DNA from: an uncultured Bacteroidales bacterium
GTDB taxonomy: Bacteria; Bacteroidota; Bacteroidia; Bacteroidales; Paludibacteraceae
NCBI GenBank assembly: GCA_900316005.1
Contig: ONBH01000001.1
Coordinates: 1 to 64,000, forward strand
Reading direction: 5' to 3'
Length of the DNA: 64,000 bases
Shown here: positions 1 to 7,937 of the stretch, piece after piece
Numbering within the stretch: position 1 is the stretch's first letter
How the letters are laid out: each line of letters opens with the position of its first letter
Notes under the pieces: generated by a model
Told to the model about the DNA's origin: nothing
The model's input: the letters and a program-made list of their open reading frames with translations, nothing else
Database searches by the model: none
Program-made: the position numbers and the translations under genes

Positions 1-49
1 AAGAAAGTGTATTCTCTATAACCCCATTATTCACTCTTATTTTATTTCA

Positions 50-85
50 CCGCTGACCGTCACTGGCCAGCGGTTTTTCTTTTTA
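50..85 (+). terminator. Rho-independent terminator of an upstream gene
   Basis: CCGCTG (50-55) pairs with CAGCGG (68-73), and the inner CC/GG extends the stem. A T-rich tract interrupted by one C follows. It points rightward, so it probably ends a gene lying before the window. Nothing coding is visible in bases 1-49. Confidence 0.75.
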
Positions 86-271
86 TATACATACGGTCGC
101 ACAACTACGCACCAAAGCACTCTATTTCTGCACTTCCCCTCCATTGTTTCCTGTTCTGAGGCGCGGCACATGTAGTTGTGTTTCGTATGCTGGCTGACCA
201 GCACTCAACCGGTCGCTCATATATGAATTTTGTTTGGGAAATAATCGTGCGCAAGCTAAGAACTTGGCGAC

Positions 272-299
272 AAAAAAAGAGAGCCTTACGACTCTCTTC
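272..299 (-). terminator. Terminator of the tRNA-His transcript
   Basis: On the minus strand a seven-base-pair AAGAGAG/CTCTCTT stem with an eight-base loop is followed by a run of T. It starts only a few bases after the 3' end of the tRNA. Confidence 0.85.
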
Positions 300-300
300 G

Positions 301-374
301 GGTGGAATGTGGGGCTCGAACCCACGACACTCGGAACCACAATCCGATGCTCTACCAACTGAGCTAAGACCACC
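301..374 (-). tRNA. tRNA-His (anticodon GTG)
   Basis: A complete cloverleaf on the minus strand: D arm starting GCTC, anticodon loop with GTG, and T arm GTGGG-TTCGAGC-CCCAC. The extra 5' G (position -1) faces C73, the identity mark of histidine tRNA. The terminal CCA is not fully encoded. The acceptor stem is imperfect: U5 faces U68 and C6 faces U67, while the other five pairs and the -1 pair are canonical. It has its own promoter (534-565) and terminator (272-299), so it is a single-gene transcript. Confidence 0.93.
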
Positions 375-527
375 ATACGCGATCGGCAACAGATTCGCAA
401 TGGTCGATACCGCTTTGCTAAATCGACGGGCGACCTGTGCCTCCGCTTTTCCCCACCGAAACAAGTTTCGTCGGGGGCCCCGAAAAATGTACTAAATACG
501 GATGTACCAAGTACGATTTTTCAAAAG
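375..527 (-). other. Long untranslated leader of tRNA-His
   Basis: About 150 nt separate the inferred transcription start (near 527) from the tRNA 5' end. No ORF or second tRNA is visible. A GC-rich imperfect inverted repeat lies at about 455-485 (a GAAAC/GTTTC core flanked by GGGGCC). It is presumably removed by RNase P. Confidence 0.4.
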
Positions 528-533
528 CGGGTG

Positions 534-565
534 CAAAGGTACTGCTTTTTTTTGACATGACCAAA
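534..565 (-). promoter_or_regulatory. Promoter of tRNA-His
   Basis: On the minus strand TTTG (562-565), 20 nt and TACCTTTG (534-541) match the Bacteroidetes housekeeping promoter. The spacer carries the TCAAAA core seen in other promoters of this window. Confidence 0.8.
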
Positions 566-603
566 TTTTTTTGGTATTTTTTTCAAAAAAAATGCAAAAA
601 TCG

Positions 604-2040
604 TTAAATTATGACTTTTTCCCCCTTTTCCGGTATCTCTATATTGCGAAAACCTGCCTCATAGAGGTGGTCTTTGTACTCGTCTTGTGCCTCCTCCTCA
701 CCATGCACAATGAAGGTGCGCCGAATAGCCTCCACATTCTGCGAGCGTGTGAGCCAGTCTATCATCTCGCGGTAGTCGCCATGACCGGAGAATCCCTCAA
801 TCTTAGAAATCTGCGCCTTGATCTTGTGATCAAAGCCGAAGATAGAAATCCATTTGCGTGACGGGTCTTGAATACGTGCGCCGAGCGAAGTAGGCGTACA
901 ATAACCCACAATAAGGATGGTACAACGCGGGTCGGCAATATGATTGGCAACGTGGTGCTTGACTCGCCCTGCCTCTAACATGCCGCTGGCGGAGATGATG
1001 ATGCAGGGGTCGGGATTGGTATTGAGGCGTTTGGACTCGTTGATATCCGTGATATAATGCAGGGTATTGAATCCAAACGGATCGGGGTCGAACTGCATGG
1101 TCTCGCGGACTTCTTCGTTGAGCTCGTCGGTGTACATGCGGAAGACTTGTGTAGCATTAAAGCTCAGCGGCGAGTCAACATAGACCGGAATTTGCGGAAG
1201 CGAGCCATTGTTATAGAGTTGGTTGAGGACATAGACTATTTCCTGGGTACGTCCAACTGAGAAACTGGGGATGATGAGTTTGCCTTTTTTATAGACGCAG
1301 GTATCTTCGACCACGCCGAGTAATTCCTGCTCAGAAACCAGCGAATCCTCATGCAAACGATTACCATAAGTAGATTCGCATATCAAATAATCGCATTGTG
1401 GAAAAGTATCGGGAGAAGGAAGGATGTGACTATGCAGGCGTCCGATGTCGCCGGTGTAAGCGATACGCTTCCATATTTTGGCGTCGGTTTTGGCATTGGC
1501 GGGTAATTCTTCTTCGAACACTTCCAAATTAACGACAGCCGAACCGAGCATATGGCCTGAGTTGGTGAAGGTGAGGAACACATCATCGAAGATGCGGAAA
1601 CGACGGTTGTAGTCCACCGAGACGAAGAGCTTCATGGCCCTCTGTACGTGGTTGGTGTCGTAGAGCGGCGTAATCTTAGGCTGATGGAGGCGGTCCATCT
1701 TCTTATTGTACCAACGCACATCTTGCGCCTGGATAAAAGCCGTGTCCTGCAGCATGAGTGCACACAAGTCGCGTGTTGCAGGCGTGCAATAGACATCACC
1801 ACGGAAGCCCTGCCGCCAAAGATAAGGGATGAGGCCACTATGGTCAATATGGGCATGGGAGAGGATGATGCAGTCTATCTTCTCCGGATCAAAACCGAGG
1901 TCACGATTGTCGCGCTCGGTTTCCATACCTTTACCTTGATACATACCGCAATCCAGCAGTATCTGTTTGCCTGAATTGGTGGTTATTAAATGCTTACTGC
2001 CGGTCACTTCACGTGCGGCCCCGAGGAATTGAATCGTCAT
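604..2040 (-). CDS. MBL-fold beta-CASP RNA nuclease (Ysh1-like)
   Basis: A 478-residue metallo-beta-lactamase fold protein of the beta-CASP/RMMBL group, whose characterised members cleave RNA. The zinc motif HxHxDH is at residues 62-67 (SHAHIDHSG). Further conserved histidines occur in the middle (TNSGHMLGSA) and near the end (FSGHGDY, FIVHGE), as expected of the beta-CASP and RMMBL parts. The start is placed at the ATG at 2038-2040 (MTIQFLGAAR) because the sequence aligns with the family from there. The 20 residues upstream look non-coding and overlap the divergent promoter of the next gene. It lacks a signal peptide and should be cytoplasmic. The exact RNA substrate cannot be read from sequence. 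Confidence 0.88.
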   Translation of the reverse strand: MTIQFLGAAREVTGSKHLITTNSGKQILLDCGMYQGKGMETERDNRDLGFDPEKIDCIILSHAHIDHSGLIPYLWRQGFRGDVYCTPATRDLCALMLQDTAFIQAQDVRWYNKKMDRLHQPKITPLYDTNHVQRAMKLFVSVDYNRRFRIFDDVFLTFTNSGHMLGSAVVNLEVFEEELPANAKTDAKIWKRIAYTGDIGRLHSHILPSPDTFPQCDYLICESTYGNRLHEDSLVSEQELLGVVEDTCVYKKGKLIIPSFSVGRTQEIVYVLNQLYNNGSLPQIPVYVDSPLSFNATQVFRMYTDELNEEVRETMQFDPDPFGFNTLHYITDINESKRLNTNPDPCIIISASGMLEAGRVKHHVANHIADPRCTILIVGYCTPTSLGARIQDPSRKWISIFGFDHKIKAQISKIEGFSGHGDYREMIDWLTRSQNVEAIRRTFIVHGEEEAQDEYKDHLYEAGFRNIEIPEKGEKVII

Positions 2041-2085
2041 AAGTGTGTGTTTTATAGCATTAGCGGGCACAAAATTACAAAAAAA

Positions 2086-2117
2086 TTTGGAATTGTGCAA
2101 ATAATTTTGTAATTTTG
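2086..2117 (+). promoter_or_regulatory. Promoter of the S9 peptidase gene
   Basis: TTTG (2086-2089), 20 nt, TAATTTTG (2110-2117), then C. Transcription should start near 2124, which rules out the ATG at 2115 and supports the ATG at 2145 as translation start. Confidence 0.8.
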
Positions 2118-2144
2118 CACGTTTTTTTTAGAATAATACTAATT

Positions 2145-4217
2145 ATGCAACTCAGAAACACGATTATGATTGCTCTTGCAATGATGAGCGCAGGCTGCGC
2201 AAAACAAGCGTGCGAAAGTACGGAAAAGCAGCCCATTCAGAAACCTCAGATTGAACTGACGAGTGACAAATTCACGCCGGAAGCCCTATGGGCGATGGGC
2301 CGCATAGGCAGCGTTCAGGTGGACGTTGAGACCGGATGGATAGCCTATACTGTAAGCTATTACAGCGTGGCCGAGAACCGTTCGACAACTTGGATTCGCA
2401 TTGGAGCAGAAAGTGAAAAGGGCCTGGAGGTATTCGACGAGTTCGTCGGAAGCGAACCCGCCTGGTTCGGCAATAGCGGCTGCCTGGCATATCTGAAAGG
2501 CGGTAAACTACATCTGCGTCGCGACAAAGAAGATGTGGTTGTAGAGGGAACGGAAGATGTAGAAGGCTTCCTACTCTCCCCTATGCGCGACCAGGTCGTC
2601 CTCATCAAGCAGGTGAAGACCGTGCCCGCTACCGTCGATAAATATCCGGATCTGCCATTGGCCAGCGGCCGCGTGGTGGACGACCTAATGTACAAACATT
2701 GGGACGAATGGACCGAGACAGCTCCGCAACCTTTCGTTTGTCCGCTTAGCGTGACCTACTACGGCGAAGGAGAGCGTATCAAGTCAGCCAAGGTGGGTGA
2801 AGGTGTCAACATCCTGGATGGCACAGCATTTGAAAGCCCAATGAAGCCTTTCGGCGGCGTGGAACAGTTGGCATGGAACCCCAATAACGAAGAGATTGCT
2901 TATACCTGCCGCAAGAAAACCGGTCTGGAGTATGCCATTTCGACCAATAGTGACATATATGTATATAACATACGCACGCGCACGCATACGAATCTGACGG
3001 AAGGTATGATGGGCTATGACATCAATCCATCCTACTCGCCCAACGGCAAATATATCGCATGGCAGTCGATGGAGCGTGACGGCTACGAGAGCGACGAGAA
3101 CCGCTTGTTCATCATGGACTTGGCGAGCGGCGAGAAGACCTATCTGAGCAAAGGCATCGACACGGATGTGGACACCTATTTCTGGGCAGATGATGCAAAC
3201 ATTATATATTCCGCCGTATGGCACGCCACGATGCATATCTACCGCACGAACCTGCAGGGCGAACGCGAGGAACTGACAGACGGGCAGTACGACTATGTGC
3301 CTGTGGCATATGTTGATAACCACCTGTACTACCTGCGTCACTCGATGTGCGAAGCCAATGAGCTGTATTGCAATGGTCAACAAATGACCTTCGAGAATAA
3401 GAATATCTACGACCAAGTAACAATGGGAACGGTCGTTCCGCGCTGGCAGACCACTACAGACGGCAAACAGATGCTGACCTGGATTGTGCTTCCGCCCCAC
3501 TTCGACCCCGCCAAGAAATACCCCACCCTGCTCTATTGCGAAGGCGGTCCGCAGAGTCCCGTCAGCCAGTTCTGGAGCTACCGCTGGAACTTCATGCAGA
3601 TGGCAGCCAACGGCTACGTAGTGGTAGCCCCCAACCGTCGCGGTCTGCCCGGTTTTGGCAAAGCATGGAACGAGGAAATCAGCGGCGACTACGGCGGCCA
3701 ATGTATGCGCGATTATTTCACAGCTATCGATGAGGCTGTACAGAACCTGCCCTACGTAGATAAGGATCGCTTGGGTTGCGTTGGCGCCTCGTTCGGCGGT
3801 TTCAGCGTCTATTGGATTGCCGGTCATCACGACAAACGCTTTAAGGCCTTTATCGCCCACGATGGTATCTTCAATATGGAGATGCAGTACCTGGAGACCG
3901 AGGAGAAATGGTTCGCCAACTGGGATATGGGCGGCGCTTACTGGGAAAAAGACAACAAAATTGCCCAACGTACATTTGCCAACAGTCCCCACAAGTTTGT
4001 GGATAAATGGGATACTCCTATTCTGTGCATTCACGGCGAGAAGGACTACCGCATTCTTGCCAACCAGGCATTCGCAGCCTTTGACGCCGCAAAGATGCGA
4101 GGCATTGATGCTGAGTTGCTCGTCTTCCCCGACGAGAACCACTGGGTTCTGCAACCGCAAAACGGCATCCTTTGGCAACGGACATTCATCGGGTGGCTGG
4201 ACAAATACCTAAAATAA
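2145..4217 (+). CDS. Prolyl oligopeptidase family S9 lipoprotein
   Basis: A 690-residue serine peptidase of the S9 (DPP-IV/acylaminoacyl-peptidase) type, probably trimming peptides in the periplasm or at the outer membrane. A short signal sequence ends in a lipobox (MMSAGC), so it should be a lipoprotein. The N-terminal two thirds contain beta-propeller-like repeats (AYTCRKKTG, PSYSPNGKYIAWQS). The C-terminal alpha/beta hydrolase has Ser549 in GASFGG, Asp634 in HGEKDY and His666 in DENHW, a complete triad in canonical order. The promoter position selects this start over one ten codons upstream. A GC-rich hairpin element follows the stop directly. Confidence 0.92.
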   Translation: MQLRNTIMIALAMMSAGCAKQACESTEKQPIQKPQIELTSDKFTPEALWAMGRIGSVQVDVETGWIAYTVSYYSVAENRSTTWIRIGAESEKGLEVFDEFVGSEPAWFGNSGCLAYLKGGKLHLRRDKEDVVVEGTEDVEGFLLSPMRDQVVLIKQVKTVPATVDKYPDLPLASGRVVDDLMYKHWDEWTETAPQPFVCPLSVTYYGEGERIKSAKVGEGVNILDGTAFESPMKPFGGVEQLAWNPNNEEIAYTCRKKTGLEYAISTNSDIYVYNIRTRTHTNLTEGMMGYDINPSYSPNGKYIAWQSMERDGYESDENRLFIMDLASGEKTYLSKGIDTDVDTYFWADDANIIYSAVWHATMHIYRTNLQGEREELTDGQYDYVPVAYVDNHLYYLRHSMCEANELYCNGQQMTFENKNIYDQVTMGTVVPRWQTTTDGKQMLTWIVLPPHFDPAKKYPTLLYCEGGPQSPVSQFWSYRWNFMQMAANGYVVVAPNRRGLPGFGKAWNEEISGDYGGQCMRDYFTAIDEAVQNLPYVDKDRLGCVGASFGGFSVYWIAGHHDKRFKAFIAHDGIFNMEMQYLETEEKWFANWDMGGAYWEKDNKIAQRTFANSPHKFVDKWDTPILCIHGEKDYRILANQAFAAFDAAKMRGIDAELLVFPDENHWVLQPQNGILWQRTFIGWLDKYLK

Positions 4218-4218
4218 G

Positions 4219-4260
4219 AACCTCTCCCCGACCCTCCCCACAAGGGAGGGAGATAAGAGC
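4219..4260 (+). repeat. Post-stop GC hairpin element, copy 1
   Basis: A perfect seven-base-pair stem, CCCTCCC/GGGAGGG with loop CACAA, is preceded by CCTCTCCCCGA and followed by AGATAAGAG. It starts within two bases of the TAA of the S9 peptidase gene. Related copies lie at 32037-32063 and 47403-47443, each right after a TAA in the same orientation to its gene. Confidence 0.8.
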
Positions 4261-4262
4261 CT

Positions 4263-4988
4263 ATGAAATATAATTACGAATACGAGATTAAGTACCAAGA
4301 GGTGGATGGGCAAAAAAAACTCCGCCTGTTCAACTTAGAGAACTACCTATTAGAGGTGGCCGGAACGGTAGCCGATGACTTAGGATTTGGTATCGCCGCC
4401 CTTCATCCGATGGGACTAACATGGATTCTGACACACTTGTCGGTCATTATGTACGAGCTGCCGACCCATTGCGAGAAAGTGCGTTTTGAGACATGGATTG
4501 AAAGCAACGTACACATGCTTTCTACCCGTAACTTCCGCATCTATTCGGGCGAGCGACTCATCGGTATCTGCAAAAGCGTTTGGGCGGTTCTGGACCTAAA
4601 GAAACGCGAGATAGTCAACTGCTTTGACCTATCCATATTCCAAGACTCGGTGGATGGAGAGTTTCTGAAAATTGAACGCGTGCGGATGACGCCCGTCAGC
4701 GCCCCGACGGGTATCACGCCGCACAAGGTGGTCTATTCCGATATTGACTACAACGGCCATTGCAACAGCTGCCGTTACCTGCAAGCCATGACCGATGCCT
4801 ACCTGCCGGATTACTACGGCAAGACGCTCCGTTTGGACATCAATTACCAGAAGGAAGCTATGTTCGGAGAACTACTGGAAACGCATTTCCAAGTCCTTCC
4901 GGACGGCGGAGTACAGTATCAGCAAAAGAACGAAGGGGGGCAGACCTGCTGTACAGCCCGCATTTCCTTCCCTGACAAGGCAGAATAA
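4263..4988 (+). CDS. Acyl-ACP thioesterase
   Basis: A 241-residue protein of the FatA/FatB-like acyl-ACP thioesterase family, which releases fatty acids from acyl carrier protein. It shows the tandem hot-dog layout: first half with YEIKYQEVDGQKKLRL and the central helix region (LLEVAGTVADDLGFG), second half beginning near residue 150 (HKVVYSDIDYNGHCNSCRY). The D-x-N-x-H segment of the second half (DIDYNGHCN) matches the family's catalytic region. No signal peptide, so cytoplasmic. It starts 45 nt after the S9 gene and is probably co-transcribed with it. A strong terminator follows. Confidence 0.9.
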   Translation: MKYNYEYEIKYQEVDGQKKLRLFNLENYLLEVAGTVADDLGFGIAALHPMGLTWILTHLSVIMYELPTHCEKVRFETWIESNVHMLSTRNFRIYSGERLIGICKSVWAVLDLKKREIVNCFDLSIFQDSVDGEFLKIERVRMTPVSAPTGITPHKVVYSDIDYNGHCNSCRYLQAMTDAYLPDYYGKTLRLDINYQKEAMFGELLETHFQVLPDGGVQYQQKNEGGQTCCTARISFPDKAE

Positions 4989-5029
4989 GTGTCGGTTTCC
5001 GAAAACGGAAAACTTTTACAGGTAAGATA

Positions 5030-5067
5030 AAAACGTAAGCACTTTATAAATAAGGTGCTTACGTTTT
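5030..5067. terminator. Strong symmetrical terminator hairpin
   Basis: AAAACGTAAGCAC (5030-5042) pairs perfectly with GTGCTTACGTTTT (5055-5067), with a 12-nt loop and T-rich flank. It ends the S9/thioesterase transcript and isolates the nrdJ promoter. Confidence 0.85.
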
Positions 5068-5116
5068 ATTTATGGATAACTTTATAAAAAATATTTTAAT
5101 TTTTTTATCCAAAAAA

Positions 5117-5148
5117 TTTGCACAATTCAAAAAATAATTGTACCTTTG
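5117..5148 (+). promoter_or_regulatory. Promoter of nrdJ
   Basis: TTTG (5117-5120), 20 nt, TACCTTTG (5141-5148), then C. A leader of about 70 nt precedes the nrdJ ATG. I see no cobalamin riboswitch in it. Confidence 0.85.
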
Positions 5149-5223
5149 CACCCGATTTTCGTCTACAGAAGGGGCGTCAAAAAGTTCTAAAAATTGTAAG
5201 TTATTGAAAAACATACCATTAAA

Positions 5224-7791
5224 ATGGAAAACAAGACCTATACGCAGAAAGAAACCGAAGAAGCGTCAGTAGCGTATTTCCACGGCGATGAATTAGCAGC
5301 TCGTGTGTGGAGTACGAAATATGCCTTGAAGGACAGTTTCGGTAATCTGTATGAGCGCACGCCGGACGATATGCACCGGCGAATGGCGCGTGAGATTGCG
5401 CGCATCGAAGCCAAGTATCAAAATCCTCTACCCGAAGAGAAACTATTTGAGCTGATGCGCAATTTCCGCTACATTGTGCCACAAGGAAGTCCGATGACAG
5501 GAATCGGTAATGACTTCCAAGTGGCGAGTTTGAGTAACTGTTTTGTTATCGGTCAGGACAGCTCTGCTGATTCGTACGGCGGCATCATCCAGTTAGACGA
5601 GGAACAGGTTCAGCTGATGAAACGTCGCGGCGGTGTGGGTCACGACTTGAGCCATCTGCGTCCGAAAGGAAGTCCGGTAAAGAACTCGGCGCTAACCAGC
5701 ACGGGTATTGTCCCCTTTATGGAGCGCTACAGCAATTCCACGCGCGAGGTAGCGCAGGATGGTCGTCGCGGCGCACTTATGCTGACCGTTTCCATCAAGC
5801 ATCCCGACAGCGAAGCATTCATCGACGCCAAGATGGAACAAGGCAAAGTAACCGGCGCAAACGTGAGCGTCAAGATACACGACGACTTCATGGATGCAGT
5901 CTTCTCCGACGGCAAGTACCAACAGGAGTACCCCATCTTCTCCAAGAACCCACAGTTCTCTAAAGAGATAGATGCCAAGGCGTTGTGGAAGAAGATTATC
6001 CATAATGCGTGGAAGAGTGCCGAACCGGGCGTGCTGTTTTGGGACACGATCATCCGCGAGAGCGTACCCGACTGCTATGCCGACCTCGGCTACCGAACCG
6101 TCAGCACCAACCCCTGCGGCGAAATACCCCTCTGCCCGTATGACAGTTGCCGATTATTGGCCATCAACCTGTATTCGTATGTCAAGAATCCCTTCACGAA
6201 AGAGGCTACCTTTGACTGGGATCTCTTCCGCGAGCATGTCGGTTATGCCCAGCGTATGATGGATGATATCATCGATCTGGAGATGGAGAAGATAGACAAG
6301 ATTCTGCTAAAGATTGCCAATGACCCCGAAGACGATGTTATCAAGCGTGTAGAGCGCGAGTTATGGGAAAAGATCATGAAGAAGACCGCCCAAGGTCGGC
6401 GTACCGGCGTTGGCACGACTGCCGAAGGCGATATGTTGGCTGCAATGGGACTGACCTATGGCACGGATGAGGCAACCGCCTTTAGTGTAGAGGTACACCG
6501 GACGCTCGCTCTTGCGGCTTACCGCAGCAGCGTGCAAATGGCCAAGGAACGCGGCGCATTCAAGGTGTATGATCCTAAACGCGAGGAGCAGAACCCGTAT
6601 ATCCAACGCTTGAGCGAAGCCGACCCCGAGTTGTACCAAGAGATGGTGAAATACGGCCGTCGTAATATAGCCTGCCTCACCATCGCTCCAACCGGTACCA
6701 CCAGTATCATGACACAGACCACCAGCGGTATCGAGCCGGTATTCCAGCCCGTCTATCGCCGTCGCCGCAAGGTGAACCCCAACGATAAGAACGTACACGT
6801 GGACTACGTGGACGAGGTGGGTGACAGCTTTGAGGAGTTTATCGTCTTCCACCATAAGTTCATCACCTGGATGAATGCCAATGGTCACACCTATGACCCT
6901 GCACATCGTTATACAGCGGATGAAGTAGATGCGCTCGTGAAGAAGTCGCCCTATTACCATGCCACCGCCAACGATGTGGACTGGCTGGCCAAAGTGCGCA
7001 TGCAAGGTGCTATCCAAAAATGGGTGGATCACTCCATCTCCGTCACCATCAATCTGCCTAACGATGTCAGCGAGGAGCTTGTTGGCAAACTATACGAGGA
7101 GGCATGGCGTTGCGGTTGCAAAGGCTGCACCGTCTATCGCGATGGCAGCCGCGGCAACGTGTTGGAAGGTATAGATTCCAAAAAGAAGAAAAAAGAGGAG
7201 GACGAGAAGAAGGAGGAGAAAAACTGCGTCTGCTTTGACAACAAGGTTCGCATCCGTCCAACGGAGTTGGAGTGCGATGTCGTTCGTTTCCAGAATAACA
7301 AGGACAAATGGATAGCCTTTGTAGGCCTCAAAGACGGCATGCCGTACGAGATATTCACGGGTCTGGCTGACGATGAGGAAGGTATTCTGCTGCCCAAATC
7401 GGTTACCAAAGGAAAGATTATCCGCGTGGTACAAGAGGACGGCACCAAACGCTACGACTTCCAGTTCGTCAACGCGCGCGGCTTCAAGACCACGATGGAA
7501 GGCCTGAGTTACAAGTTCGATAAGGAGTATTGGAACTACGCCAAACTCATCTCCGGCGTGTTGCGCTACGGTATGCCCATCGACCAGGTCATCAAGATGA
7601 TCAGCGGTCTGCAGATGGATTCCGAGAGTATCAACAGCTGGAAGGTGGGTGTAGAACGTGCCCTGAAGAAATATATTCAGGACGGAACCGTCGTGCAAGG
7701 TCAGGTATGCCCCAACTGCGGTCAGCCGCTCGTGTTTGAGGAAGGCTGCATGCATTGCCGCGAATGCGGCTATTCCAAATGCGGCGGATAA
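5224..7791 (+). CDS. nrdJ: Adenosylcobalamin-dependent (class II) ribonucleotide reductase
   Basis: An 855-residue class II ribonucleotide reductase. It makes deoxyribonucleotides with a radical generated from adenosylcobalamin, so it needs neither oxygen nor a second subunit. Family features are the SNCFVIG segment, NPCGEIPL (active-site Asn/Cys/Glu loop) and APTGTTS. A lysine/glutamate-rich linker sits near residue 650. The C-terminus ends in cysteine pairs (CPNCGQ, CMHCRECGYSKCGG), which resemble a zinc ribbon and carry the cysteines used for re-reduction. It has its own promoter and terminator. Dependence on B12 fits the MeaB gene at 47.5 kb. Confidence 0.95.
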   Translation: MENKTYTQKETEEASVAYFHGDELAARVWSTKYALKDSFGNLYERTPDDMHRRMAREIARIEAKYQNPLPEEKLFELMRNFRYIVPQGSPMTGIGNDFQVASLSNCFVIGQDSSADSYGGIIQLDEEQVQLMKRRGGVGHDLSHLRPKGSPVKNSALTSTGIVPFMERYSNSTREVAQDGRRGALMLTVSIKHPDSEAFIDAKMEQGKVTGANVSVKIHDDFMDAVFSDGKYQQEYPIFSKNPQFSKEIDAKALWKKIIHNAWKSAEPGVLFWDTIIRESVPDCYADLGYRTVSTNPCGEIPLCPYDSCRLLAINLYSYVKNPFTKEATFDWDLFREHVGYAQRMMDDIIDLEMEKIDKILLKIANDPEDDVIKRVERELWEKIMKKTAQGRRTGVGTTAEGDMLAAMGLTYGTDEATAFSVEVHRTLALAAYRSSVQMAKERGAFKVYDPKREEQNPYIQRLSEADPELYQEMVKYGRRNIACLTIAPTGTTSIMTQTTSGIEPVFQPVYRRRRKVNPNDKNVHVDYVDEVGDSFEEFIVFHHKFITWMNANGHTYDPAHRYTADEVDALVKKSPYYHATANDVDWLAKVRMQGAIQKWVDHSISVTINLPNDVSEELVGKLYEEAWRCGCKGCTVYRDGSRGNVLEGIDSKKKKKEEDEKKEEKNCVCFDNKVRIRPTELECDVVRFQNNKDKWIAFVGLKDGMPYEIFTGLADDEEGILLPKSVTKGKIIRVVQEDGTKRYDFQFVNARGFKTTMEGLSYKFDKEYWNYAKLISGVLRYGMPIDQVIKMISGLQMDSESINSWKVGVERALKKYIQDGTVVQGQVCPNCGQPLVFEEGCMHCRECGYSKCGG

Positions 7792-7814
7792 ACCGGGTCC
7801 GTCATGTCCTTAAT

Positions 7815-7880
7815 GGTCGCGATGTGGTCGCGGTTTGGTCGCGCTATGGTGGCGGTATTGACTCGTAATTGACTCGTAAC
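7815..7880. repeat. Tandem 11-mer word array
   Basis: Six consecutive 11-nt units in phase: four of the form GGTCGCGNNNT (the last variant GGTGGCGGTAT), then TGACTCGTAAT and TGACTCGTAAC. It lies between the end of nrdJ and the terminator at 7892 and has no coding potential. Confidence 0.8.
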
Positions 7881-7891
7881 TAAAATGTAAT

Positions 7892-7937
7892 ACACTAAAA
7901 AAAGGGCAGCAAATGATGCTGTCCTTTTTTAGTGTTT
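7892..7937. terminator. Bidirectional terminator between nrdJ and rng
   Basis: ACACTAAAAAAAGGGCAGC pairs with GCTGTCCTTTTTTAGTGT around a short loop, with A/T tracts on both sides. It serves the convergent nrdJ and rng transcripts. Confidence 0.88.

Noticed and set aside
2041-2100. 20-residue N-terminal extension of the MBL nuclease
   Set aside because: It overlaps the divergent promoter of the S9 gene, and family similarity begins at MTIQFLGAAR.
2784-4178. 464-codon ORF antisense to the S9 peptidase
   Set aside because: It is the shadow of a strongly supported gene with a complete catalytic triad; the antisense frame shows no domain.
5149-5223. Cobalamin riboswitch before nrdJ
   Set aside because: The leader is only about 70 nt and has no B12-box-like sequence.
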